A stretch of DNA of 42,413 bases, taken from the NCBI GenBank assembly GCA_045577175.1, contig JAZNHT010000069.1, positions 1-42,413 of the forward strand, read 5' to 3'. How positions within the stretch are numbered: the stretch's first letter is position 1; every line of letters begins with the position of its first letter. The stretch is from SIG701 sp045577175. GTDB lineage: Bacteria; Bacillota; Clostridia; Oscillospirales; CAG-272. The notes under the pieces are model-generated. The model did no database searches. It was not told the origin of the DNA and was given only the letters and a program-made list of their open reading frames with translations. Below are positions 1 to 8,042 of this stretch, piece by piece. The translations under genes and the position numbers were made by a program.

Positions 1-54
1 CCAAGGAGTTGATAGCCCCAGTTGTCTTCCTAAGCCCGCTTGGCCTCCGACTTG

Positions 55-101
55 CTCCTTCCGTCACGCTATCGCGTGCCACCTTCCTCCCGGAGGAAGG
101 C
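55..101 (-). repeat. Intergenic palindromic element, copy 1
   Basis: Read on the minus strand, this is a GC-rich palindrome (GCCTTCCTCC/GGGAGGAAGG) followed by a second, sequence-variable hairpin (GGCACGCGATAGCGTG) and a closing GGAAGGAG. The same layout recurs at 2648-2690, 8043-8086 and 8131-8174. The arms are conserved while the middle hairpin changes, as expected for a dispersed non-coding repeat. On the plus strand the palindrome ends in a T7 run at 102-108, so this copy could also act as a terminator. Confidence 0.6.
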
Positions 102-129
102 TTTTTTTACTTTCCGCGCTGTATACAAA

Positions 130-162
130 GAGGACAGAGAACGCAAAGCGTCCTCTGTCCTC
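130..162 (-). terminator. Hairpin downstream of the Mor-like gene
   Basis: A 15-bp stem with one mismatch (130-144 with 148-162) closes a 3-nt AAA loop. On the minus strand it is followed by CTTTGTATAC, a weak T-tract. It lies about 85 nt past the stop of the minus-strand Mor-like gene and is the best candidate for its terminator, but the short T-run makes the call moderate. Confidence 0.5.
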
Positions 163-246
163 CTGTCGGTAGGTTCACATATTTTGCTAACTTTCAAAAA
201 CTGTCCTTAAGAGGACGAAGCATTCGGGCAGCCCTTTTTGTGCGGC

Positions 247-507
247 TCATTCTTTTTCTGAGCGATGCAGGAGCATCCGTCGGATCGTTTTTTCGGAGTA
301 GCTGTATTTGCGCGCGAGCTCGTGCAGATTTGCACCGTTGTACTCTTTTTGCACCTGTCGGCGAATTTTCTCCGGACTGTACAGGCGGATCGGGAAGGAA
401 ATCTGCTGCCCTTTGAATAGCAGATACAGCTTTACAGCCGCTTCGTCGCCGAGAATGTCGCTGAGTTCTCTGTATATGCCGTTGTACAAATCCGCATTTT
501 TCTGCAT
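247..507 (-). CDS. Mor-like small helix-turn-helix regulator
   Basis: The 86-aa product resembles the Mor/C transcription-activator-like small proteins that are common in Clostridia. An N-terminal helical half (IYRELSDILGDEAAVKLY) leads to a basic SFPIRLYSPEKI segment. A C-terminal helix-turn-helix follows at about residues 55-82, with ARKYSYSEKTIRRML as turn and recognition helix. The start ATG at 507 is preceded by GGAGGGCGG at a good distance. The gene stands alone, divergent from the T-box unit, with a perfect palindrome just upstream. Its targets are unknown; autoregulation through that palindrome is an inference. The family assignment rests on recalled motif similarity, not on a search. 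Confidence 0.75.
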   Translation of the reverse strand: MQKNADLYNGIYRELSDILGDEAAVKLYLLFKGQQISFPIRLYSPEKIRRQVQKEYNGANLHELARKYSYSEKTIRRMLLHRSEKE

Positions 508-536
508 ATGACCGCCCTCCGTTTCCGCTTTTTATC

Positions 537-569
537 AGTATACCGTATGAAGCGGACATAAGTATGTCC
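537..569 (-). promoter_or_regulatory. Promoter and palindromic operator of the Mor-like gene
   Basis: Minus-strand TATACT (537-542) lies about 30 nt before the start codon. A perfect 16-bp palindrome, GGACATAAGTATGTCC (554-569), covers the place where the -35 would sit 17 nt upstream. The match to a -35 consensus is poor (ATACTT), as expected for an activated or repressed promoter. Binding by the adjacent regulator is inferred. Confidence 0.5.
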
Positions 570-636
570 CGTTAAACGAAAAATGCTGTCGGTTTGAAAA
601 GCGGGAAAAATTTTTCAACAAAATTCGCAAAACCTC

Positions 637-665
637 TTGACTTTACCGAAGTACAGTGCTAAAAT
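637..665 (+). promoter_or_regulatory. Sigma-70 type promoter of the T-box unit
   Basis: TTGACT (637-642), a 17-nt spacer and TAAAAT (660-665) form a good housekeeping promoter. Transcription should start near 672, a few bases before the first T-box stem. Confidence 0.8.
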
Positions 666-671
666 ATGTAC

Positions 672-950
672 ATAAATGCGTTTGAACAGGAACAAGTACG
701 CTTGGACGGAGCCTTCAGAGAGTTGTCGGTCGGTGCGAGACAACGGGGAAATCCGAGCGGAATACATCCTGCAAGCAGTGCACCGAACGAAACGTGCGTT
801 TTCAGTAGGCTGCAACGGGTGTTCCCGTCACAGAACAGGAGTGTTGTCAGACACTCTGAAAGGCCGCGATCGTGAGAGAACGGCGAACTGAGGTGGTACC
901 ACGGGTTTTTCTCGTCCTCTGTATTCTATCGGAATACGGAGGACGTTTTT
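672..950 (+). promoter_or_regulatory. T-box riboswitch with tyrosine (UAC) specifier
   Basis: The leader has all the T-box landmarks. Stem I closes with CAGGA (687-691) pairing TCCTG (767-771). The specifier loop follows, with AGTA on the 5' side (695-698) and GAATACA on the 3' side (760-766). It is then closed by CGCTTGGA (699-706) pairing TCCGAGCG (752-759). In this geometry the codon after GAA is TAC (763-765), so tRNA-Tyr is the expected ligand. The distal GGTGCGAG loop is present. The T-box bulge GGTGGTACC is at 892-900. A 14-bp terminator hairpin (913-926 with 932-945) ends in T5. Uncharged tRNA-Tyr should stabilise the antiterminator and turn on the downstream symporter. Confidence 0.9.
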
Positions 951-986
951 GTTCCTCCGCAGTCCAAATTCAAGGAGGTAATACTC

Positions 987-2528
987 ATGACAAACGCACA
1001 GCTCTACACCGTCATTGCTCTTTGCGCGTATGCATTGGCAATGGCAATCATCGGCTGCATCAGCAACGGAAAAACAAAGACGCTCGACGGCTTTCTCATC
1101 GGCGGCCGCAATATCGGCGCGTGGGTGACCGCATTCGCCTACGGCACGACGTATTTTTCCGCCGTCGTGTTCGTCGGCTATGCAGGACAGCACGGCTGGA
1201 ATATCGGTCTCGGCGCGATCTGGATCGGTATCGGCAACGCCGTGCTCGGCTGTCTGCTTTCGTGGATTCTGCTCGCAAACCGCACCCGAAAGATGACCAA
1301 AAAGCTGCAAACGAAAACGATGGCAAGCCTTTTTGAAAAGAGATACGATTCCAAGGGCATGAAAATCATGGCGTCGATTATCATTTTCGTGTTCCTTGTC
1401 CCGTACTCTGCGGCGGTTTATAAGGGACTCGGCTCGCTGTTTTCCTCCGTTTTCCCCGGCGTGGAAACGTGGGTGTGGATGCTCATTATTGCCTGCCTGA
1501 CCGCGCTGTATCTCGTCATCGGCGGCTATGTTGCCACGGTGTATTCGGATCTCGTGCAGGGCATCATCATGCTGGCAGGTGTTATCTGCCTCGTCGCGGC
1601 GGTGCTTTCGCATGACAGCGTCGGCGGACTTGGCGGACTGGTTGAAAATCTCGGGAAGGTTATCGAGGAGGACGGCACACCGCTCGGTACACAGCTTACC
1701 AGCATCTTCGGCGGATCTTCGTTCAAATTCCTCTGCTTCAATATCCTACTGACCAGCTTCGGTACGTGGGGACTTCCGCAGATGATCGGCAAATTCTACG
1801 CCATCAAGGATACGGGGGCGATCAAGCGCGGCACGGTCATCTCCACAATCTTTTGCCTCGTGATCGGCTGCGGCGCGTACCTCGTCGGCTCCACGTCGAG
1901 ACTGATCCTCGGCGGTCAGCTCCCCGCAGGCGGTGTCGATGCCGTCATTCCCACGCTTCTGAATCAGGTGCTCAGCGGAAGCACGTTCGGTCTGATTTTG
2001 TTTGCCGTGATTATGATTCTGCTTCTTTCGGCTTCGATGTCCACGCTCTCCGCGGTCGTTCTCAACTCCGCCTCCGCGGTGGCGGTCGATCTGATCCCCT
2101 CTCTGCGCAAAAAAGAGACAAAGCCCGAAACGCAGATGCTCCTCACGAGATTTCTGTGCCTCGCGTTCGTTGCGTGCTCGTTCATCTTCGCCACGCAGAA
2201 TATCCCGATCATCGTAAGTCTTATGTCCTTCTCGTGGGGCGTTGTCTCCGGCTGCTTCATCGGTCCGTACGTCTGGGGACTGTTCTCCAAACGGATCACG
2301 AAAATCGGCGCGTTTGCCGGTATGATTTCCGGCTTGCTCACCGTCGGCGGTGCTACGCTTGTGATTACGCTTACGGACAGCTTCAAATCGGCCGCGGCGC
2401 ACTCTCCCGAGATGGGCGTTGCCGCTATGGCGGTCTCCATGATCGTCGTGCCGCTTGTGAGCCTGTTCACCAAGAATAAGGATAAGGAAAGAGTCGAGGA
2501 GATCTTCTCCTGCTACTCCGAGGAATAA
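987..2528 (+). CDS. Sodium:solute symporter (SSS family), predicted tyrosine-responsive
   Basis: The 513-aa multi-spanning membrane protein belongs to the SSSF/PutP-PanF superfamily. The conserved early core GGRNIGAWVTAFAYGTTYFSA lies around residues 38-58, the mid-protein YLVIGGYVATVYSDLVQG signature is present, and many hydrophobic helices run to the C terminus. The length is usual for the family. The start ATG has AAGGAGG in front. It is the only gene between the T-box leader and a strong terminator, so it is a single-gene unit induced when charged tRNA-Tyr is scarce. Family membership alone does not give the substrate. The tyrosine specifier suggests tyrosine or a tyrosine precursor or peptide, which would be an inference to test. 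It does not look co-transcribed with the downstream sugar-type operon. Confidence 0.88.
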   Translation: MTNAQLYTVIALCAYALAMAIIGCISNGKTKTLDGFLIGGRNIGAWVTAFAYGTTYFSAVVFVGYAGQHGWNIGLGAIWIGIGNAVLGCLLSWILLANRTRKMTKKLQTKTMASLFEKRYDSKGMKIMASIIIFVFLVPYSAAVYKGLGSLFSSVFPGVETWVWMLIIACLTALYLVIGGYVATVYSDLVQGIIMLAGVICLVAAVLSHDSVGGLGGLVENLGKVIEEDGTPLGTQLTSIFGGSSFKFLCFNILLTSFGTWGLPQMIGKFYAIKDTGAIKRGTVISTIFCLVIGCGAYLVGSTSRLILGGQLPAGGVDAVIPTLLNQVLSGSTFGLILFAVIMILLLSASMSTLSAVVLNSASAVAVDLIPSLRKKETKPETQMLLTRFLCLAFVACSFIFATQNIPIIVSLMSFSWGVVSGCFIGPYVWGLFSKRITKIGAFAGMISGLLTVGGATLVITLTDSFKSAAAHSPEMGVAAMAVSMIVVPLVSLFTKNKDKERVEEIFSCYSEE

Positions 2529-2536
2529 GAGTACAG

Positions 2537-2570
2537 CCTCCCTCCGCACGGTTGCGGAGGGAGGTTTTTT
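2537..2570 (+). terminator. Intrinsic terminator after the symporter
   Basis: A perfect 12-bp stem (CCTCCCTCCGCA with TGCGGAGGGAGG) closes a CGGT loop and is followed by T6. It ends the T-box/symporter transcript. Confidence 0.92.
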
Positions 2571-2647
2571 GGTAAAAAGAAAACCGCTGGCTAAGCGGGT
2601 GATTCCGAAGAGGCTTTTGCCGTTGAGAAATCCCGCCGCAGCGGAAG

Positions 2648-2690
2648 GCCCCCTCCGGGAGGGGGCTCCCGACGAAGTCGGGTGGGGGAG
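2648..2690 (+). repeat. Intergenic palindromic element, copy 2
   Basis: GCCCCCTCC/GGGAGGGGGC palindrome, then a CCCGACGAAGTCGGG hairpin, then GGGGGAG. It has the same architecture as the copies at 55, 8043 and 8131. It lies between the symporter terminator and the AraC promoter. Confidence 0.6.
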
Positions 2691-2751
2691 AATGCGAGAA
2701 GAAGGTGGTTGTGATATTGTGTTCGCCCGTTTTGATTTGTCCTTTACAATC

Positions 2752-2780
2752 TTGACACAGCTTGGAAAGTATGATATGCT
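2752..2780 (+). promoter_or_regulatory. Promoter of the AraC-type regulator
   Basis: TTGACA (2752-2757), a 17-nt spacer and TATGCT (2775-2780), 35 nt before the start codon. Confidence 0.75.
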
Positions 2781-2814
2781 TATGGATAGAACGAAAAATC
2801 GGCGGTGAGGCGGA

Positions 2815-3588
2815 ATGGAAAACAGGATTCAGATAAACACGTCAATTTCTCTTTCGATTGACATGATTGGCACTTTGGAGTGCGAGCCTATGCGCGTGGG
2901 CGAGGAGCATACGCACCATTTTTGGGAAATCATTCTGATAACCGGGGATTTTGAAAAATTTGACGTTTCGCTCATCTGCCCGAACGAGCCGCATTCCTTC
3001 AATAACGATTTTGCCGAGACCGCGCATATGCTGTATATCGGCTTTCGCTTCAATGAGAGTGCTGAGGCGAAAATCACGCGGCGCAAAATCCTTGAAAAGC
3101 TCGAAAGCAAAGCGCATTTTGCGGTGTACGCCTCGTTTTTTGAGAGCATGAAGGCATACGGCGAGAACGGCGAGAGCACCGCGGTTTTAGGGAAGGTTTT
3201 CGCTTTTCTGACGGAAATTCTCAGCGAATATATGATGGACAGCGGCGGCGACGAGCAGCACAGCATCGTCTCCGAAATCAAAAAATACATCGCCTTGAAT
3301 CCGGACAAAGCGCTTACGGTCAGAGAGATTGCGAGCACGCTCTACCTTTCGCCTAAGTACATCGGCAATGTTTTCAAAAAGAAAACAGGGATGAGTATTT
3401 TGCAGTATCAGAAATCGAAAAAGATGGAACGGGCACTTTCCTATCTGAAAAGCGGAAAGTATGCGGTCGGCGAGGTCGCCGCGCTTTTGGGATTTGAAAA
3501 CGCCGCATATTTTTCGGGCACGTTCAAGGAGTATTACGGCCTTTCTCCCGTGAATTTTTCGAAAATTTACGATAGGAAAAATTTATAA
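2815..3588 (+). CDS. AraC-family transcriptional regulator
   Basis: The 257-aa protein has an N-terminal cupin-like sensor half (EEHTHHFWEIILITG, then PNEPHSF) and a C-terminal pair of AraC helix-turn-helix motifs from about residue 155. These include LTVREIASTLYLSPKYIGNVFKK and the second-motif signature VGEVAALLGFENAAYFSGTFKEYYGLSP. The start is supported by GAGGCGG just upstream. It has its own promoter and terminator and sits directly before the sugar-type operon, so it is the likely local activator responding to the operon's substrate. That role is inferred from position. The ligand is unknown. Confidence 0.9.
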   Translation: MENRIQINTSISLSIDMIGTLECEPMRVGEEHTHHFWEIILITGDFEKFDVSLICPNEPHSFNNDFAETAHMLYIGFRFNESAEAKITRRKILEKLESKAHFAVYASFFESMKAYGENGESTAVLGKVFAFLTEILSEYMMDSGGDEQHSIVSEIKKYIALNPDKALTVREIASTLYLSPKYIGNVFKKKTGMSILQYQKSKKMERALSYLKSGKYAVGEVAALLGFENAAYFSGTFKEYYGLSPVNFSKIYDRKNL

Positions 3589-3640
3589 CTGAAAGCGAAG
3601 TTTATTTATTTACAAATGCGCGAGCATTTGGTATTATTAA

Positions 3641-3667
3641 CGCAGAATGGTGACATTCTGCGTTTTT
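3641..3667 (+). terminator. Terminator of the AraC gene
   Basis: A perfect 9-bp stem CGCAGAATG/CATTCTGCG with GTGA loop and T5. It separates the regulator from the catabolic operon. The operon promoter must lie between here and 3717 or depend on read-through. The only -10-like box (TATAAT, 3695-3700) sits almost on the ribosome binding site, so I do not assign a promoter. Confidence 0.9.
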
Positions 3668-3716
3668 GTGTGTGATTCCCCGACGGGAAAAATTTATAAT
3701 TATCGGAGGCAGAAAG

Positions 3717-4547
3717 ATGAAGCACTATTTGTTTGCCAAAAGCTACAAGGAGTTCTCTGCGGAAGAGCTGATGGAAAAGTGCGCGTCCTATGGCATCGAC
3801 GGTCCGAACGCCCTGATCCGCGACGGATATTGGATCACCGAAGAAAATCTGAAGGAAGCCGCACCCGCCTTTGTCAAAACGGCGGAAGGATACGGTCTGG
3901 AGGTCAAATACGCCGATACCGACATCGCCGTTACCGACGTGGAGGCGAAAGCGGATCTTCTGCGTGCGATGAGCGACTGCGGTATCGAAAAATTCCGCCT
4001 TGCGTACGTTTTCAAGAAGAGCTTTCCCGGTCACGTCCGTGAGCTGGAGGATTTCATGAAGCGAAATCTCGCAAAGGTCGCCGAGGTCGCCGAAAAAGCG
4101 AATATTCAGGCAGTCGTGCAGATTCACGGCTTCACCTATCCGCATAACGCCACGGCGGCATACAACTGCGTGAAGGGACTTGATCCGAAGTATATCGGTA
4201 TTAAGCTCGATCCCGGCAACAATTTTTCCGTAGAGGGGTATGAGTTTCTGACGTATCAGGTGCCGCTGCTCGGCGAGTACATCTGCGCCCTCGGCGAAAA
4301 GGATGCCATGCTCGTCCGCGGTGAGGATAAGGGCGACGGAAACAAGGGCTGGAGCCGTCCCTTTGTGCCTGCACAGGACGGCTGTACCAATCACGTCACC
4401 CTGTTTGAGGAGCTTTCAAAGATCGGCTTTACGGGACCGGGCATCTTCATGCCGATGTATCATCCCGAAAACTTTGCGCTGATGGAGGAAAAATTCATCG
4501 GCGAGATCAAATATTTCAAGGAAATGGAGGCAAGATTCGGCTTATGA
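3717..4547 (+). CDS. Sugar phosphate isomerase/epimerase-like TIM-barrel protein
   Basis: The 276-aa protein of the xylose-isomerase-like TIM-barrel superfamily (AP-endonuclease family 2 fold) opens a six-gene operon. Barrel-type metal-site stretches are visible at VVQIHGF (about residue 136) and IGIKLDPGNN (about 160), with a late HPENFALMEE stretch. ATG 3717 is chosen because CGGAGG lies 7-11 nt upstream; a longer reading would run into the regulator's terminator. Members isomerise, epimerise or dehydrate sugars and inositols. IolE/IolI-like activity or C-glycoside/3-keto-sugar chemistry both fit the neighbours. The precise substrate cannot be read from the sequence. Confidence 0.8.
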   Translation: MKHYLFAKSYKEFSAEELMEKCASYGIDGPNALIRDGYWITEENLKEAAPAFVKTAEGYGLEVKYADTDIAVTDVEAKADLLRAMSDCGIEKFRLAYVFKKSFPGHVRELEDFMKRNLAKVAEVAEKANIQAVVQIHGFTYPHNATAAYNCVKGLDPKYIGIKLDPGNNFSVEGYEFLTYQVPLLGEYICALGEKDAMLVRGEDKGDGNKGWSRPFVPAQDGCTNHVTLFEELSKIGFTGPGIFMPMYHPENFALMEEKFIGEIKYFKEMEARFGL

Positions 4548-5554
4548 GAATTTGTCTGATCGGATGCGGCAGAGTTGCCAAGAGCCATATGGCAGGCGCT
4601 TTGCAGATCAAGGATAAGCTGCAGGTCGTTTGCGCTGTCGGCAGAGATCTCACGAAAACAGAGGCGTTTTGTGAGGAGTTCGGAATCGAGCACGCCTTTG
4701 CTTCCTTTGAGGAGGCGGCCGCGGCGATCGAATTTGATGCGGTGGACATCTGCCTGCCCAATCATCTGCATACGGAGTTTACGGTCAAGGCGGCGGAGGC
4801 AGGGAAGCATATCCTGCTTGAAAAGCCGATGGCGAACACGGTCGCGGAGTGCGTCCTCATGAACGAGGCGGCAAAGAAGCACGGCGTCACGCTCATGATC
4901 GGGCAGAGCCGCCGCTTTTTCGTACCTGTTATGACCTCGATTGACAAGATCCGCGCGGGCGAGATCGGCGATCTCGTCAGCGTTTCGGCGAATCTGTACG
5001 CGTATCTCGAGAAAGCACCGACCGAATGGTGGAACAAAATCGAGACGGCGGGCGGACTTATGATCCCGATCTGGGGCAGTCATATCATCGACTACTGCCT
5101 GTGGGCGTTCGGCGAAATGCCCTGCCGCGTATACTGCGAAGCCTATTCCGTCAATCCCACGTGGGAGGGCGAGGACGAGGTGATTCTGACGCTCGGCTTC
5201 ACGGGCGGCCGCTTTGCGGCGATCCGCATGTCGTGGAATACGAGAATGAAGGACGAATCGTGGAACGGCGAGGGCAAAATGCTCTCCAGTGCGGACGCGA
5301 TCTATGAAAGATATATCCAGGGCACGAAAAAGACGATGTACCTGAACGATGAAACGAAGCTGTCTCTGAACGGCAGACTCATCAGCGAGGACGACGGCAG
5401 CCTTACGAATTTCGCCCGTCAGTATCTGGAATTTGCCGATGCGGTCGAGCACGGACGCGAGCCGATCTCCTCGGGAGAGAGGATCGTTGAGGTCATCCGC
5501 GTGCAACAGGCTGCGCTGGAAAGCGCGAAGCGGCACCGGGTCATCGAGCTTTGA
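4544..5554 (+). CDS. Gfo/Idh/MocA-family NAD(P)-dependent oxidoreductase
   Basis: The 336-aa protein has an N-terminal Rossmann motif (LIGCGRVAKSHMAG) and the family's catalytic EKPMANTVAE motif with its lysine near residue 91. A C-terminal alpha/beta substrate domain contains WWNKIETAGGLMIPIWGSHIIDY, in which GGL...H.ID carries the expected histidine. It overlaps the preceding stop by 4 nt (ATGA), so the two are translationally coupled. Such enzymes oxidise a secondary hydroxyl of sugars, inositols or glycosides to a ketone. With the flanking TIM-barrel isomerases this suggests oxidation followed by isomerisation or elimination. The substrate is unknown. Confidence 0.87.
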   Translation: MRICLIGCGRVAKSHMAGALQIKDKLQVVCAVGRDLTKTEAFCEEFGIEHAFASFEEAAAAIEFDAVDICLPNHLHTEFTVKAAEAGKHILLEKPMANTVAECVLMNEAAKKHGVTLMIGQSRRFFVPVMTSIDKIRAGEIGDLVSVSANLYAYLEKAPTEWWNKIETAGGLMIPIWGSHIIDYCLWAFGEMPCRVYCEAYSVNPTWEGEDEVILTLGFTGGRFAAIRMSWNTRMKDESWNGEGKMLSSADAIYERYIQGTKKTMYLNDETKLSLNGRLISEDDGSLTNFARQYLEFADAVEHGREPISSGERIVEVIRVQQAALESAKRHRVIEL

Positions 5555-5568
5555 GGGAGGAGAAAGCG

Positions 5569-7230
5569 ATGTTTACGATAGGTCTTTCGGGACAAATGTT
5601 TGACGATACGTCGGTGTGGGATCATCTCGAATCGGCGGCAAAATACGGCTACAGCACGGTGGAGCTTCGCTCTACGCATGTGAATCCGAGCACGCCCGAC
5701 GAAACGCTTGCTGAAATCAAGGATTTCCTTGCGGAGAAGAACATCACCGTGAACGGTCTCTCATGCTTCACGGGCAACTACGCGCTCCTTGATGATGCCG
5801 GATGCGAGACGGCGTTTGCAACGTTCAAAAAATACGTGGATCTCGCCGTGTACATGAACGCGCGATCGGTGCGCGTCTGGCCGGGCTGGATCGAATCCGC
5901 GAAGGCGAACGATGCACAGGTGGAAAAAGCCGCGCAGTGGATGCGGAAATCCGCCGATTACGCCAAAGAAAAGGGCATTTTGCTCTTAATTGAGATGCAC
6001 CACGGCACGCTCTGCGATAAGGCGGATGCGTCTCTTCGTCTGCTTGAGATGATCGACCGTGACAACGTCGGGCTGACGCTCGATCCCGTCAATCTGTATC
6101 AGGTGCCCGAAAATTACACGCACGGGACGGTCAGAAAGCTCGGAAAGCACATCTTCAACGTGCATATCAAGGATATTGTAAAGCTCGCGTCGGACGAGCA
6201 GCCCTACTGCTTCGAATACGGCTTTTACGCCGGACATATCGGCAGATTCACGCCCGTCTATTTTGAGGAGAGGGCAGTAAAGCAGTACTTCACCCACCGC
6301 CGTATTTTGCAGGGTAGTGTCGATTGGCACGGTGTCATCTCCGCGCTCACTGAGATCGGCTATGACGGCGCGTTGGTTGTCGAAAGCGTATCCGAGGGCA
6401 ACAGGCTCATGCCGAGCGGAGCAAATCTCGCCAAAGCGTGCATGGATGATGTAAAGGAGCTCCTCCACGGCGCACGGACGAACCGAAATTGGAAAAAATC
6501 CTCTCACACCCATACGGGACTGTATCCGATCGTCACGCCGAAGGACGGCGAATGTGAGGACGTGACGATTCTCCGCCTCAATCTGAAAAAGGGCGGGAAG
6601 TACACGCTCACGGACGGTACGCTGGAGATGAACGCACTTGTGACAAAGGGCAAAATCACCCTCGCAGGCGCGATTTCGGACAGCCTTGCCGCTCTTGACA
6701 GCTTCTATATGCCGTGCAAAACCGCAGTGGAGATCACGGCGGAGACGGACTGCTCGCTCTATATCGGCGCGGCGACGTGTGACGGATACGGCAAGCCGTT
6801 TGTGCGCAAAATGGATTTCACGCTGCCGATCGGCGACATTCACCAGATCCACGGCGAGGGCTCGGGCAGCCGCGAGGTCATGTTCACGCTTGCACCGCAG
6901 GACGAGGCATCGAGACTGATCTGCGGCGTGACGTGGAGCGGCGACGGCGCGTGGACGAGCTGGAAGCCGCATCAGCACGAAAAGGATCTCGAGGAGGTCT
7001 ACTGCTATTTCGATACCGAAAAGGGACTCCATTACAGCTATAATACGGACGAGAGCTTCTTTGATGCCGAGGCGTACATCGTCGGGGACGGCGATATGGT
7101 GATCGCCCCGAGGGGGTATCATCCCACCTGCGCGATTCCGGGCAGCCGAAACACCTACTTCTGGGTGCTTGCCGCCAAGAGCCACGCCCAGAGACGCTAC
7201 GATCTCGCCGTAACGGATCCGAATATGTGA
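5569..7230 (+). CDS. Fusion of a xylose-isomerase-like TIM barrel with an IolB-like cupin
   Basis: The 553-aa two-domain protein. Residues 1 to about 290 form an IolE/IolI-like TIM barrel, with metal-ligand stretches LLIEMHHGTLCD, VGLTLDPVNLY, IFNVHIKDI and ALVVESVSEG. After a short linker, residues about 300-553 resemble IolB/KduI-type 5-deoxy-glucuronate isomerase. They show IHGEGSGSREV, then KPHQHEKDLEEVYCY carrying the two His and the Glu of the cupin metal site, and VIAPRGYHPT carrying the last His. ATG 5569 has GGGAGGAG upstream; the TTG further upstream would put that ribosome site inside the gene. Inositol catabolism normally uses these activities as separate proteins, so the fusion suggests sequential steps on one intermediate. 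Confidence 0.8.
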   Translation: MFTIGLSGQMFDDTSVWDHLESAAKYGYSTVELRSTHVNPSTPDETLAEIKDFLAEKNITVNGLSCFTGNYALLDDAGCETAFATFKKYVDLAVYMNARSVRVWPGWIESAKANDAQVEKAAQWMRKSADYAKEKGILLLIEMHHGTLCDKADASLRLLEMIDRDNVGLTLDPVNLYQVPENYTHGTVRKLGKHIFNVHIKDIVKLASDEQPYCFEYGFYAGHIGRFTPVYFEERAVKQYFTHRRILQGSVDWHGVISALTEIGYDGALVVESVSEGNRLMPSGANLAKACMDDVKELLHGARTNRNWKKSSHTHTGLYPIVTPKDGECEDVTILRLNLKKGGKYTLTDGTLEMNALVTKGKITLAGAISDSLAALDSFYMPCKTAVEITAETDCSLYIGAATCDGYGKPFVRKMDFTLPIGDIHQIHGEGSGSREVMFTLAPQDEASRLICGVTWSGDGAWTSWKPHQHEKDLEEVYCYFDTEKGLHYSYNTDESFFDAEAYIVGDGDMVIAPRGYHPTCAIPGSRNTYFWVLAAKSHAQRRYDLAVTDPNM

Positions 7231-7240
7231 GGAGGGCAGT

Positions 7241-7990
7241 ATGTTTTCACTGAACGGAAAAAAAGCAATCATCACCGGTGCCGCAGGCAAGGGACTCGGC
7301 TCGGGCATGGCGAAGGCACTGCTCACGGCAGGCGCGTCTCTTGCCATCATTGACGTAAGTCCCGCGCTCCCCGAAAGCGTTGAGGCACTTTCCGAGCTCG
7401 GTACCGTGTACGGCGTGCACGCCGATATTTCCGCGCATGACGGACGAAAGAAAGCGTTTGCGGAAGCGTTTTCGCTCCTCGGCGGTGTCGATGTTTTCGT
7501 CAACTGCGCAGGGATTCAGAGACGGAATCCCAGCGAGGATTTCCTCGCCGAGGATTGGGATGCCGTGATTGAGGTGAATCTCACCGCGATCTTTGATTTC
7601 TGTCAGCTTGCCGGACGGGAGATGCTCAGGCAGGGCTCGGGCAAAATCATAAACGTCGCCAGTATGCTCAGCTTTTTCGGCGGTTACACCGTGCCTGCGT
7701 ATGCGGCGAGCAAGGGCGGCGTCGCCCAGCTCACCAAGGCGCTCTCCAATGAGTGGGCGTGCCGCGGCGTGAACGTCAACGCAATCGCGCCGGGCTATAT
7801 GGCAACGCAGATGAACACCCGTCTGATTGAGGACGAGGAGCGAAATAAGAAAATTCTCGCCCGTATCCCCGTCGGCAGATGGGGAACGCCCGAGGACGTC
7901 GGCGGTGTCACCGTATTTCTCGCATCAAGCGCGTCCGACTACATAAGCGGCGCAGTCATCCCCGTCGACGGCGGCTATCTTGGATGTTAA
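7241..7990 (+). CDS. SDR-family oxidoreductase, KduD/gluconate dehydrogenase-like
   Basis: A 249-aa classical short-chain dehydrogenase. It has the TGAAGKGLGSGMA dinucleotide-binding motif near residue 12 and NCAGIQRRNP near 90. The catalytic Ser-Tyr-Lys set is in VASMLSFFGG and YAASKGG (Tyr about 151, Lys about 155). The ending ASDYISGAVIPVDGGYLGC is typical of the family. The opening FSLNGKKAIITGAA is like 2-deoxy-gluconate 3-dehydrogenases. GAGGAGGG is close upstream and the gap to the previous gene is 10 nt. It probably interconverts a keto and hydroxy sugar acid within the pathway. Confidence 0.85.
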   Translation: MFSLNGKKAIITGAAGKGLGSGMAKALLTAGASLAIIDVSPALPESVEALSELGTVYGVHADISAHDGRKKAFAEAFSLLGGVDVFVNCAGIQRRNPSEDFLAEDWDAVIEVNLTAIFDFCQLAGREMLRQGSGKIINVASMLSFFGGYTVPAYAASKGGVAQLTKALSNEWACRGVNVNAIAPGYMATQMNTRLIEDEERNKKILARIPVGRWGTPEDVGGVTVFLASSASDYISGAVIPVDGGYLGC

Positions 7991-8042
7991 TTATATAATC
8001 CCAATTCGATTTTGTGTTCCCGAATGATTGCAGCTTACCTTT

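Noticed and set aside
1..416. Plus-strand open frame at the left edge
   Set aside because: It runs through a palindromic repeat, a terminator hairpin and the reverse strand of the Mor-like gene, and has no protein-like features.
3695..3700. TATAAT as the -10 of the catabolic operon
   Set aside because: It lies 17 nt before the start codon, so transcription would begin inside the ribosome binding site, and no -35 at a proper distance is convincing.
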